A stretch of 18,450 nt of DNA from an uncultured Clostridium sp. Its GTDB lineage: Bacteria > Bacillota > Clostridia > Lachnospirales > Lachnospiraceae. Within the stretch, counting starts at the first letter, position 1. The number at the start of each line of letters is the position of its first letter. The DNA is taken from the NCBI GenBank assembly GCA_900551225.1, contig URUZ01000054.1, positions 1 through 18,450 of the forward strand. Reading direction: 5' to 3'. A program made the translations under genes and the position numbers. This document shows positions 1 to 6,995 of the stretch, one piece after another. The notes under the pieces were generated by a model. That model was not told the DNA's origin and ran no database searches. It saw nothing but the letters and a program-made list of their open reading frames with translations.

Positions 1-31
1 TTTTCACATAGAGTAATTCTTTGCTTGTCAT
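1..31 (-). CDS. LysR-type transcriptional regulator, N-terminal fragment (cut by window edge)
   Basis: Only ten codons lie in the window. The minus strand has AGGAGG (complement of 38-43), six bases, then ATG at 31-29, and reads MTSKELLYVK to the edge. Known of the family: LysR regulators often begin with a short stretch of this kind (ELLYVKTVADE...) leading into the winged helix-turn-helix. The family call also rests on context: the gene is divergent from a catabolic operon, and the space between them holds two LysR-type inverted repeats. The gene is probably intact beyond the window. It could instead be another kind of protein; ten residues alone are weak evidence. Confidence 0.5.
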   Translation of the reverse strand, partial: MTSKELLYVK

Positions 32-102
32 ATGCAACCTCCTGCATTTATCTCAATATTTCCAGTAAAATGCTAAAAAATGTTCAATGTGACTATAAGG
101 TG

Positions 103-139
103 ATAGGTTTTTCCTATTGATATGATACTTTTTTAGTAT
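103..139. promoter_or_regulatory. Pair of LysR-type operator boxes
   Basis: Two 15-bp inverted repeats of the LysR T-N11-A form are visible: ATAGG-N5-CCTAT at 103-117 and ATACT-N5-AGTAT at 125-139. Their centres are 22 bp apart, about two helical turns, and the second box touches the -35 element at 140. Known of the family: LysR activators bind a recognition site and an activation site next to the -35. The inferred binder is the regulator starting at 31. Confidence 0.6.
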
Positions 140-168
140 TTGCTTATGGATTGGAATGATTATATAAT
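140..168 (+). promoter_or_regulatory. Promoter of the MmgE/PrpD-LarA-TRAP operon
   Basis: The -35 is TTGCTT (140-145), followed by a 17-bp spacer and a perfect -10 TATAAT (163-168). Transcription should start near 175, about 50 bases before the ATG at 227. The imperfect -35 directly beside a LysR box suits an activator-dependent promoter. Confidence 0.6.
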
Positions 169-226
169 AAATATGACCAATATACAAGTGAAAAATACTC
201 AAAAAATAGTAATTCAGGAGAGAGAA

Positions 227-1574
227 ATGGGAGAATTACGCAACTTGGCGCATTTTTTGGTTAATTTATTGCCGGAAAATGTACCGGAACATGTGAAAAG
301 AACTGCAAATCTCTGCGTTTTGGATACAATGGGTGCGGCAATGGGAGCACTGAGCAAAGGAAAGCGCCAATATCTGGGGAACAGAGAAAAAGGTTCCTCT
401 GATCACCGCCAGCTTCATCAATGCCATGATGGGGCATACCCTGGAGCTGGATGACGTCCACACAGATTCCAAGACCCATATTGGGACAGTGGTGGTTCCT
501 GCAGCCTGGGCCATGGCGGAATATCTGAACAAAACAGGGGAGGAATTTCTGCTTGCAGTGATCTGCGGATATGAGACAATGGCCAGAATCGGGATGGCCT
601 TTGACGTCTCGTCCCACAGGAACCGGGGGTGGCATGTGACCTCCACGGCAGGAACCTTCGGCGCGGCGGCGGCCTGTGCCAGGCTGATGGGCCTGGATGA
701 GGACAGGACGGTGGCGGCGCTGGGACTGGCAGGTACGCAGTCCTTTGGCGTGTGGGCTTTTCTGGCAGACGGGGCTTCCAACAAGGTGCTGCATCCGGCC
801 CGCGCCGCCGCCGTGGGCTGTGAGTCGGCGCTGCTTGCCAGGGCAGGGATGACCGGCCCGGAGTATGTGCTGACGGCGGAGGATGGGGGAATACTGGCAG
901 CTATGTCGGACAACCCTCATCCTGAGCTGGTGTGCAGCCAGCTGGGGGAGAGATGGCACATCCTGGAGATGGACAACAAGCCATACCCCTGCTGCCGCAG
1001 TACCCACTGCGCCATTGACGGAATTCTGCGGATCAGGCGGGATCATGGCCTGAGGCCGCAGGAGGTGGAATCCATCCAGGTGAGCACCTATCTGGTGGGG
1101 AACAAGCAATGTGGCATGAGCCGGGGAAGCAGGCAGCCCAGAAACCCCGTGGACGCCAAGTTTTCCATCCCATATACCGTGGCAGCGGCTCTGCTACACG
1201 GCAATGTGGCATTGGAGCATTTTCATCCGGAGTATATTAATGATCCGGAGGTGCAGGAGCTTCTGCGCAGGGTAAAGGTGGTGACAGATCCCTGCTATAC
1301 GGAGAAATACCCCAGCCACTGGGGCTGCCGTGTGACTGTGAAATGCCAGGACGGCCGGGTGCTGAAGCAGGAGATTGAGGATGCCTCGGGCAGCGTGTAC
1401 AATCCGCTGGATGAGGAGCAGGTGAAGGAGAAGGTGGCAGGCCTGATCAAAGGGAGCTTTGGGGACCGGACTGATCAGATTGTGGCGGCTATCCTCTCGA
1501 TTCCTAAGTGTTCAAGTTTACCGGTTATTCTTGCGAAGATGACAAGCCGGGATTTGACAGTGCCAACGGGTTAA
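227..1574 (+). pseudogene. MmgE/PrpD family protein, disrupted by a frame change and small deletion
   Basis: This family contains 2-methylcitrate dehydratase, cis-aconitate decarboxylase and related lyases or epimerases of carboxylic acids. The start at 227 (MGELRNLAHF) has AGGAG at 216-220. The first frame reads through CVLDTMGAAMGALSKG (to about 355) and then gives nonsense ending at a TGA at 452-454. The rest of the protein is in another frame, picking up around ESANIWGTEKKVP (from 360) and open to the stop at 1574. That frame has a TGA at 351-353, so the halves cannot join by reading through. Compared with family spacing (LDT... to ...WG about 35 residues, for example in human ACOD1), roughly 14 residues are missing, so this is a deletion and not a one-base error. 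Conserved parts remain downstream: LELDDVHTDSKTHIGT (substrate-site Asp and His), GWHVTSTAGTFGAAAA and NKVLHPARAA. The ATG at 426 has no visible ribosome binding site and would lack the N-terminal helical segment. The gene is first in the operon and ends 49 bases before the LarA-like gene. Confidence 0.8.
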
Positions 1575-1623
1575 ATATCCCGCAGCAGGCAGCGGAGCAG
1601 TTGAACTGAGAAGGAGGTGTGCG

Positions 1624-2898
1624 ATGACGAGTATACGAGTGCCCTATGGAGACGGGTATCAGGAGGCGGTAATCAATGACAGCATTCCGGTGCAGGTGAT
1701 TGATCCGCCCTGCCGGGAGGCGGCGGTCCCGGTGGAAGAGCTGATCCGGGAAGCGCTGGATACTCCAGTGGGTACAGCGCGGCTGGAGGAGCTGGTCACC
1801 AGGGAGGACCGGGTAATAGTGATTGTCAATGACCATACAAGACCCGGTCCCATGGCAGAGATTGTGGATGCCCTGATCCGCCGGTTAAATGGGGCGGGGG
1901 TTCCGGACAGTCAGATCCAGTTTGTGGTGGCCACAGGCAGCCACAGGGCCTCCACCGGCCCGGAGCTGGACCGGATTCTGGGGCCTGAATACCACCGCAG
2001 AATACGGGTCCGCAATCACGACTGCATGGACGGGGATCATGTTTACATGGGCGATACGGAAAATGGGATGCCCATATGGATTGACCGGGAAGTGGCGGAG
2101 TCCACATTTATTATTACCGCCGGGCTGATTGCTCCCCATGCCACCGCCGGCTTCAGCGGCGGCAGAAAGAGCATTGTGCCGGGGGTGGCGGGAATTGAGA
2201 CACTGAGAATCCACCATTCTCTGCCCATCCGCCCCTTCCAGCCGGCAATGGGGTATTTTGAAGAGAATCCCTTCCACCAGGCGGCTCTGGAGGCGGCGGG
2301 CCGGATTCATGTCAGGTTCATTGTCAACGTTGTCCAGGACCCACACAAGCAGAACATTGCATGTGTTGCCGGAGATCTGAGGGCGGCACACGAGGCGGGG
2401 GTGGCAGTCTGCCGAAGGGCCTGCACCGTGAAGGTGGATGGGCCGGCGGACGTGGTGATACTAAGCCCGGGTGGATTCCCCAGGGACAGTGATCTGTACC
2501 AGGCCCAGAAGGCTCTGTCCGTGGGGGAGGTATTTGCCTCAGGTGAGGGCTGTACCTTCATTCTGTGCGCCAGAGCTGAGGACGGAATTGGGGAAGGCTG
2601 TTTCAGATCCTGGCTGGAAGAAGCGCGGGAACCGGAAGAAGTCATTGAACGTTTTCGGAGGGAGGGCTTCAATGTGGGCAGCAATAAGGCATTTATGTAT
2701 GCCAGAGCTATGACCAAAGGCCGGGTGCTGGTGGTCAGCGACCGCGTCAAACGGGAAGATCTCCGGCGGATGATGATGGATGGTGTGTCCAGCCTGCAGG
2801 AGGCTGTGGACCTGGTATGCGGGGAGGGAAGGCCAAAACAGATTGTGGTGCTCCCAAAGGCAGTGAACATTATTCCTGTGACAGAAATAAATGAGTAA
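1624..2898 (+). CDS. LarA-like nickel-dependent 2-hydroxyacid racemase/epimerase (DUF2088)
   Basis: The 424-residue product matches LarA-family length. LarA enzymes racemise or epimerise 2-hydroxy acids by hydride transfer to a covalently bound nickel-pincer nucleotide, in the cytoplasm. Landmarks line up with Lactobacillus plantarum LarA: NDHTRP with Arg73 (Arg75 there), ATGSHR with His107 (His108), then PHATAGFSGGRKSIVPG with His172 and Lys182 (His174 and Lys184, the cofactor-attaching lysine), and IHH with His197/198 (His200). The start has a near-perfect AAGGAGGTG at 1611-1619. It follows the broken MmgE/PrpD gene by 49 bases and precedes a TRAP receptor by 27, so it is probably co-transcribed with them. 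Cofactor genes larB, larC and larE are not in the window. Substrate is unknown: the LarA superfamily includes malate, 2-hydroxyglutarate and aryl-lactate enzymes as well as lactate racemase, and the neighbours suggest a carboxylate imported by TRAP. Confidence 0.88.
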   Translation: MTSIRVPYGDGYQEAVINDSIPVQVIDPPCREAAVPVEELIREALDTPVGTARLEELVTREDRVIVIVNDHTRPGPMAEIVDALIRRLNGAGVPDSQIQFVVATGSHRASTGPELDRILGPEYHRRIRVRNHDCMDGDHVYMGDTENGMPIWIDREVAESTFIITAGLIAPHATAGFSGGRKSIVPGVAGIETLRIHHSLPIRPFQPAMGYFEENPFHQAALEAAGRIHVRFIVNVVQDPHKQNIACVAGDLRAAHEAGVAVCRRACTVKVDGPADVVILSPGGFPRDSDLYQAQKALSVGEVFASGEGCTFILCARAEDGIGEGCFRSWLEEAREPEEVIERFRREGFNVGSNKAFMYARAMTKGRVLVVSDRVKREDLRRMMMDGVSSLQEAVDLVCGEGRPKQIVVLPKAVNIIPVTEINE

Positions 2899-2925
2899 AC
2901 ATAAAAGATAAAGGAGAGGAAATCA

Positions 2926-4002
2926 ATGAAAAAATTAACAGCGTTGGCACTGAGTACAGTGATGGCAATGGGGCTTTTGGCAGGCTGCGGCAGCGCAGGC
3001 GGAAGCACCACGGCAGGAGGAAGCACCACGGCAGCGGGCAGTCCCGCGGCAGACGGCGCAGCTGGGGAGGCTGCGGCAGAGGCGAAGGACGTGTTCTGGA
3101 CATTCGCGGCCCCGCCCGCCAGCTCCGCCCTGTATCCCTACTGGGTGTCGGTGGGACAGGCCATATCCACCGTATATCCCCAGTACAAGATCACAACTTC
3201 CGAATCACAGGGCGCGGTGGCCATTACCAAGAGTGTGCGGGGCGGCGAGGCGGATGTGGGAAATTCCGTATCCTCCACTGACTATGAGAACTACAATGGA
3301 ACAGGGACTTTTGAGGGCCAGCCTTTTAAAGAGCTTAGAATGCTGTTTTATTATGAAGTGACCGCAGAAATGTTCTGCACCACCCAGGCATCCGGCATCA
3401 CCAGCTTAAAGGATCTGGACGGACAGAAATTCAATCCCGGAGGAACAGGAACATCGGCAGCGGATCTCTGCCACAAGATTTTAGATCTGTTTGACGTACA
3501 GCCCGACTATTTTGAGGCCAGCCAGGCTGATGCGGCCGATGCATATTCCAACAGGGAGATCGTGGGAACCATCAAGCTGGGTCCGGTAGTAGACAGCTAT
3601 GTGATGCAGCTGAACGCAGCAGTCCCTGTGAACCTGATCAACCTGTCTGATGACGAGATTGCCAAGATTATCGAGGCATATCCGTTCCTGATCAAGGTGA
3701 CCATACCGGCAGGTACATACGATGGAATTGACCATGACATCAACACCGTGGGTACGCCCCAGGGCGCCCAGACCACCGCAAGTTTATCCCAGCAGGACGG
3801 CTACAATATCGTAAAAGCAATGTTTGAGGACGGAAAATCCATCTGGCAGGCAGCCTATCCCTCCGGCGCAGAGAATGACTACGTGTCAATGACCCTGGCC
3901 TCCACGGTTCCGCTGCACGCGGGAACTGTCCAGTATTTTGTGGAACAGGGGATTGAAGTGCCGGAGAACCTGATTCCACCGGAATATGTTCCGGTGCAGT
4001 AA
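2926..4002 (+). CDS. TRAP transporter solute receptor, TAXI family (lipoprotein)
   Basis: This is the extracellular substrate-binding component of a tripartite ATP-independent transporter, which uses an ion gradient to import organic acids. Residues 1-20 form a lipoprotein signal peptide (MKKLTALALSTVMAMGLLAG) with the lipobox LLAGC and Cys21, so the mature protein is membrane-anchored on the outside. Residues 22-55 are a low-complexity Gly/Ser/Thr/Ala/Glu linker. The rest reads as a TAXI receptor: VRGGEADVGNS, then LRMLFYYEVTAEMFCTTQ, and GITSLKDLDGQKFNPGGTGTS, the typical segment around the ligand site. Length (358 residues) is normal for the family. AGGAG sits just upstream of the ATG. It is followed by a structured 163-base gap and then the permease gene, its expected partner. 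The ligand cannot be named; characterised TAXI receptors include binders of glutamate-like and dicarboxylic acids. Confidence 0.9.
   Translation: MKKLTALALSTVMAMGLLAGCGSAGGSTTAGGSTTAAGSPAADGAAGEAAAEAKDVFWTFAAPPASSALYPYWVSVGQAISTVYPQYKITTSESQGAVAITKSVRGGEADVGNSVSSTDYENYNGTGTFEGQPFKELRMLFYYEVTAEMFCTTQASGITSLKDLDGQKFNPGGTGTSAADLCHKILDLFDVQPDYFEASQADAADAYSNREIVGTIKLGPVVDSYVMQLNAAVPVNLINLSDDEIAKIIEAYPFLIKVTIPAGTYDGIDHDINTVGTPQGAQTTASLSQQDGYNIVKAMFEDGKSIWQAAYPSGAENDYVSMTLASTVPLHAGTVQYFVEQGIEVPENLIPPEYVPVQ
3001..3034 (+). repeat. 18-bp direct repeat in the receptor linker
   Basis: The 16-base word GGAAGCACCACGGCAG occurs exactly at 3001-3016 and 3019-3034, an 18-bp period. It encodes GST-TAG twice in the flexible linker behind the lipidated cysteine, so the linker length could vary by repeat slippage without loss of frame. 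Confidence 0.75.
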
Positions 4003-4007
4003 CCAGT

Positions 4008-4150
4008 ATGTATCGCGCGTAAGAGACCAAAATGCGGTCTCTAAGTGCTCGTAACGAGCCGCTGCACTAAGTTCGTGAGGGACCTCACTAAGTGCCAGTG
4101 GCATGTATCGCACGTAAGAGACCAAAATACGGTCTCTAAGTGCTCGTAAC
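4008..4150 (+). repeat. Duplicated hairpin-rich intergenic element within the TRAP operon
   Basis: Two 48-bp copies, 4008-4055 and 4103-4150, differ at two positions only and are 95 bp apart. Each begins ATGTATCGC(G/A)CGTAA, contains AGAGACC-N7-GGTCTCT (a 7-bp stem), and ends AAGTGCTCGTAAC. Between them are further inverted repeats: GCTCG-TAA-CGAGC (about 4048-4060) and GTGAG-GGAC-CTCAC nested within GCACT...AGTGC. No open reading frame of note crosses it. The second copy ends one base before the permease ribosome binding site AGGAGGGG (4152-4159). Lack of a T tract makes a terminator unlikely. It resembles a REP-like dispersed element; placement suggests an effect on mRNA stability or processing. 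Confidence 0.85.
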
Positions 4151-4165
4151 TAGGAGGGGAAAACC

Positions 4166-6046
4166 ATGAGAAAACTTACAGGATTTTGGCGGCATGTGGT
4201 GACCGCGCTGTCCGTTGCGCTGGTAATCTTCCAGCTGTATACCGCAGGCTTTGGTGTATTTCCGGATATTGTGCAGAGGAGTGTTCACCTGTTTTTTGTT
4301 TTGACCATGCTGTTTCTGCTGATGCCGGTCAGCAAAAAGAAAAAGACCGACACTGTGCCCTGGTATGATATTGTGCTGTCCATGATCTGTATGGTCTGCA
4401 CCGGGTATATGATTGCAATTTATAATAAGATACTGTGGGATCCAAGCCAGTGGATCAATGCCTTTGACAAGATCTGCGCTGTGCTCTTAACCGTTCTGAT
4501 CCTGGAAGCCAGCCGCCGGGCGGTGGGTCTGACATTTCCCATTATGGCGCTGTTTTTCCTGATTTACGCGGCATTTGGTCAGGTGTTCCCCGGGCTGTGG
4601 GCCCATAAGAACTTTACATTTAACCAGATCTTTCAGAATCTTTACCACACTACCAACGGAATCTGGGGACAGATGGTGGGACTTTCCGCGGGAATGCTGG
4701 CAATGTTCGGCATATTTGGGGCAATCCTGTCTGTGACAGGAGGCTCCCAGACCTTCATCCGCCTGGCCCAGAAGATCACCGGCAAGGCGGTGGGCGGACC
4801 CGGTAAGGTGGCACTGATTGCCAGCGGACTCTTTGGAATGGTGTCCGGCAGCGCCATGGCAAATGTGGTTGCAACAGGTACATTTACCATTCCCATGATG
4901 AAGGACGCAGGCTACAGCAAGGAATGGTCTGCAGCAATCTCGGCAGTCGGCTCCACCGGCGGTCAGATCATGCCTCCGATTATGGGGGCGGGAGCGTTCA
5001 TTATGGCTCAGCTGATCGGCATCTCCTATCTGGCCATCGCCAAGGCAGCTATCATGCCGGCTCTGCTTTACTACCTGGGGGCCTTTGTGGCCCTGCATTA
5101 CCTCTCCAAACGGCTGAAAATCTTCGGGGAGGGCTGCAAGGACAGGATTTTGATGATGGAATTTGCAATCATCTTTATTCCCCTGGCTGTGTTCGTGGCA
5201 TTCCTGGCTGTGGGGTATACGGTGACCAAGGCTGCTTTCTACGCTACGGTGATTTCTCTGGTGGTGACGGCATTCAGTTTCTTCATGGCAACTAAAAGTC
5301 CCGGTCAGACGGCTAGACAGTCCGGCGGGCTGTGCATGAAGGTTGCTACTTCGGGGGCTGAGAGCATTTTAAGCATGGCAGGTCTGCTGGCAGGGGCACA
5401 GATTTCCATTGCCCTCATTTCCCAGACCGGCTTTGGAGTGAAGCTGTCCAGCCTGATTGTGGGCCTGGGCGGAAATTACCTGTTCCTGTGCCTGCTGTTG
5501 TCCATGGTGGTGTGTTTTATCCTGGGCATGGGCCTGCCGCCTACCGCGGCATATGTGCTGGCGGCGGCAATCCTGGCCCCGGCCCTGATCTCCCTGGGTT
5601 TAGATCCTCTGGTGGCTCATCTGTTTGTGTTCTATTTCTCCACGATAGGGGCAATCACTCCGCCGGTGTGCGCGGCCGTGTTCCTCAGCTCGGGCATCGC
5701 GGAATCCAATTGGCTGAAAACGGGCGGGCTGTCCGTACTGCTGGCAATTCCGGCATTTATCGTGCCCTTTACATTTGCCTACAATGACGCGCTGATGCTC
5801 AGCGGTTCTGTGCCGGAGATTGTTCTGGGCGTGATTACCAGTGCGGTGGGTGTTTTCTTTATTGGCATGTCCATTGCCGGATTTACCAGCCGGGAGATGA
5901 ATATCCTGTCACGTGGCCTGATGTTTGCGGGTGGAGTGGCCATGATTGTTCCTCATATGATGGTCAGCATAATCGGACTTGTGGTCTGCGGGGCGGCATT
6001 TTTCATGGCAGGCGGCCTTAAGAAGCAGCAGAAAGCGGAGGCATAG
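4166..6046 (+). CDS. TRAP transporter permease, fused small and large subunits (DctQM-like)
   Basis: This integral membrane protein forms the transport channel partnered with the TAXI receptor upstream. Length (626 residues) and architecture fit the fused TRAP permeases that usually accompany TAXI receptors. The N-terminal third holds several hydrophobic segments (about residues 10-30, 38-55, 68-87 and 105-140) corresponding to the small DctQ-like subunit. The large DctM-like part follows, with conserved motifs GLFGMVSGSAMANVVATGTF, then GSTGGQIMPPIMGAGAFIMA, and later LGMGLPPTAAYVLAA and GAITPPVCAAVFLSSGIA, which are the repeated substrate- and ion-binding loops of the family. The start at 4166 has AGGAGGGG seven bases upstream. 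Its stop is three bases before the start of the next gene, so translation of the two is probably coupled. Confidence 0.93.
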   Translation: MRKLTGFWRHVVTALSVALVIFQLYTAGFGVFPDIVQRSVHLFFVLTMLFLLMPVSKKKKTDTVPWYDIVLSMICMVCTGYMIAIYNKILWDPSQWINAFDKICAVLLTVLILEASRRAVGLTFPIMALFFLIYAAFGQVFPGLWAHKNFTFNQIFQNLYHTTNGIWGQMVGLSAGMLAMFGIFGAILSVTGGSQTFIRLAQKITGKAVGGPGKVALIASGLFGMVSGSAMANVVATGTFTIPMMKDAGYSKEWSAAISAVGSTGGQIMPPIMGAGAFIMAQLIGISYLAIAKAAIMPALLYYLGAFVALHYLSKRLKIFGEGCKDRILMMEFAIIFIPLAVFVAFLAVGYTVTKAAFYATVISLVVTAFSFFMATKSPGQTARQSGGLCMKVATSGAESILSMAGLLAGAQISIALISQTGFGVKLSSLIVGLGGNYLFLCLLLSMVVCFILGMGLPPTAAYVLAAAILAPALISLGLDPLVAHLFVFYFSTIGAITPPVCAAVFLSSGIAESNWLKTGGLSVLLAIPAFIVPFTFAYNDALMLSGSVPEIVLGVITSAVGVFFIGMSIAGFTSREMNILSRGLMFAGGVAMIVPHMMVSIIGLVVCGAAFFMAGGLKKQQKAEA

Positions 6047-6049
6047 CAT

Positions 6050-6931
6050 ATGGCGAGAATTACAATGGAAGGGGCCTGCGACCTGCATATTCACACAAGC
6101 CCTGATATATTTGAACGGATTGCAGATGATGTGGAGACTGCTATGGCCTGCAGAGATGCGGGTATGAAGGCCATCGTATTTAAATGCCATGCGGATACCA
6201 CTATGACCCGGGCCTGGCATACGCAGAACCAGGTGCCGGGGATTAAGGTCTTTGGCGGAATCACCCTGAATCTGAATGTGGGAGGGATAAACCCTGCGGC
6301 GGTGGATGTGGCGTTGAAACTGGGAGCAGCGGAAGTATGGCTGCCATCCTACCATTCCCTGGCCCACTTTAAGGCCACCGGGAAAATGGGCGGTTATGGC
6401 CATCAGGGCGCGGATATGACCACCAACTATCCGGTGAAGCCAATCACCATATTGGATGAACAGGGGGAGCTGATACCGGAGATCTGGCCTATTTTGGAGC
6501 TGGTGAAGCAGCATGATGCGATTCTGGGAACCAGCCACCTGGGCGCAGAGGAAGGGCTGAAGCTGATCCGCGCAGCCCGGGAGGTTGGCTGCAGAAAAGT
6601 GGTACTGACCCATCCATTCTTTGCACCGCCGTCCTGCACAATCGCCCAGATCAGGGAAGCGGTGGAACTGGGAGCCTTCTGTGAGTTCTGCTCCGGTAAC
6701 GCCCTGAGCCCCATACCGGCGCCCATCTCCCTGGATCTCTATAAAGAGGCGGTGGATGCCTGCGGCAGCGGCCATTTTATTATCTCCAGTGACACAGGCC
6801 ATCCCAGAAAGACAATGGCCCCTGAGACCAGCCGTATGTTTGGACAGAGCCTGGTATACAAAGGGGTGAAGCAGGAGGATGTGGAGCGGATGCTGAAGGA
6901 GAACTATCATCAGCTGCTGGATTTTGATTAA
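6050..6931 (+). CDS. DUF6282 family PHP-like metal-dependent hydrolase
   Basis: The 293-residue product resembles DUF6282 proteins, which have an amidohydrolase/PHP-type fold; no reaction is established for them as far as I know. It is soluble, with no signal peptide. Candidate metal ligands can be seen along the chain: DLHIHTSPD near the start (Asp11, His13, His15), FKCHAD (His47), TSHLG (His163), LTHPFF (His188) and SSDTGHP (Asp248, His251), the order expected for PHP-like barrels. GGAGG lies at 6037-6041 inside the end of the permease gene, and the start is 3 bases after the permease stop, so it belongs to the same transcript. As last gene of an uptake operon it may hydrolyse the imported compound (an amide, lactone or cyclic derivative); that is inference. 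A bidirectional terminator follows 14 bases after the stop. Confidence 0.82.
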   Translation: MARITMEGACDLHIHTSPDIFERIADDVETAMACRDAGMKAIVFKCHADTTMTRAWHTQNQVPGIKVFGGITLNLNVGGINPAAVDVALKLGAAEVWLPSYHSLAHFKATGKMGGYGHQGADMTTNYPVKPITILDEQGELIPEIWPILELVKQHDAILGTSHLGAEEGLKLIRAAREVGCRKVVLTHPFFAPPSCTIAQIREAVELGAFCEFCSGNALSPIPAPISLDLYKEAVDACGSGHFIISSDTGHPRKTMAPETSRMFGQSLVYKGVKQEDVERMLKENYHQLLDFD

Positions 6932-6945
6932 TAGAAGAGTATAAG

Positions 6946-6988
6946 AAAAGGCAGTGCCCATGCACATTGTGTTGGGTGCTGCCTTTTT
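6946..6988. terminator. Bidirectional intrinsic terminator between convergent units
   Basis: AAAAGGCAGTGCCC (6946-6959) pairs with GGGTGCTGCCTTTT (6974-6987) through a 14-bp stem with two G-T wobbles and a 14-base loop. A T run ends the + side and the matching A run starts it, so it can serve both the DUF6282 operon (+) and the Rpn gene (-). Confidence 0.85.
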
Positions 6989-6995
6989 GAAATTA

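Noticed and set aside
140..226. Earlier ATG at 140 for the MmgE/PrpD gene
   Set aside because: It lies inside the -35 to -10 region of the predicted promoter, has no ribosome binding site and adds no family sequence; 227 has AGGAG at proper spacing.
340..370. Programmed ribosomal frameshift in the MmgE/PrpD gene
   Set aside because: No slippery heptamer is present, and a shift cannot explain the roughly 14 missing residues.
426..1574. Separate intact gene starting at ATG 426
   Set aside because: No ribosome binding site, and it would begin in the middle of a conserved MmgE/PrpD block whose preceding residues are still encoded upstream in the same frame.
4008..4150. CRISPR array or IS element in the receptor-permease gap
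   Set aside because: Only two copies, with internal hairpins, one spacer that is itself repeat-like, and no cas gene or transposase.
5909..6967. 352-codon minus-strand open frame, and other long minus-strand frames over 261-1109 and 11938-12624
   Set aside because: They lie antisense to clearly recognisable genes, show no family motifs, and are expected from G/C-rich third positions.
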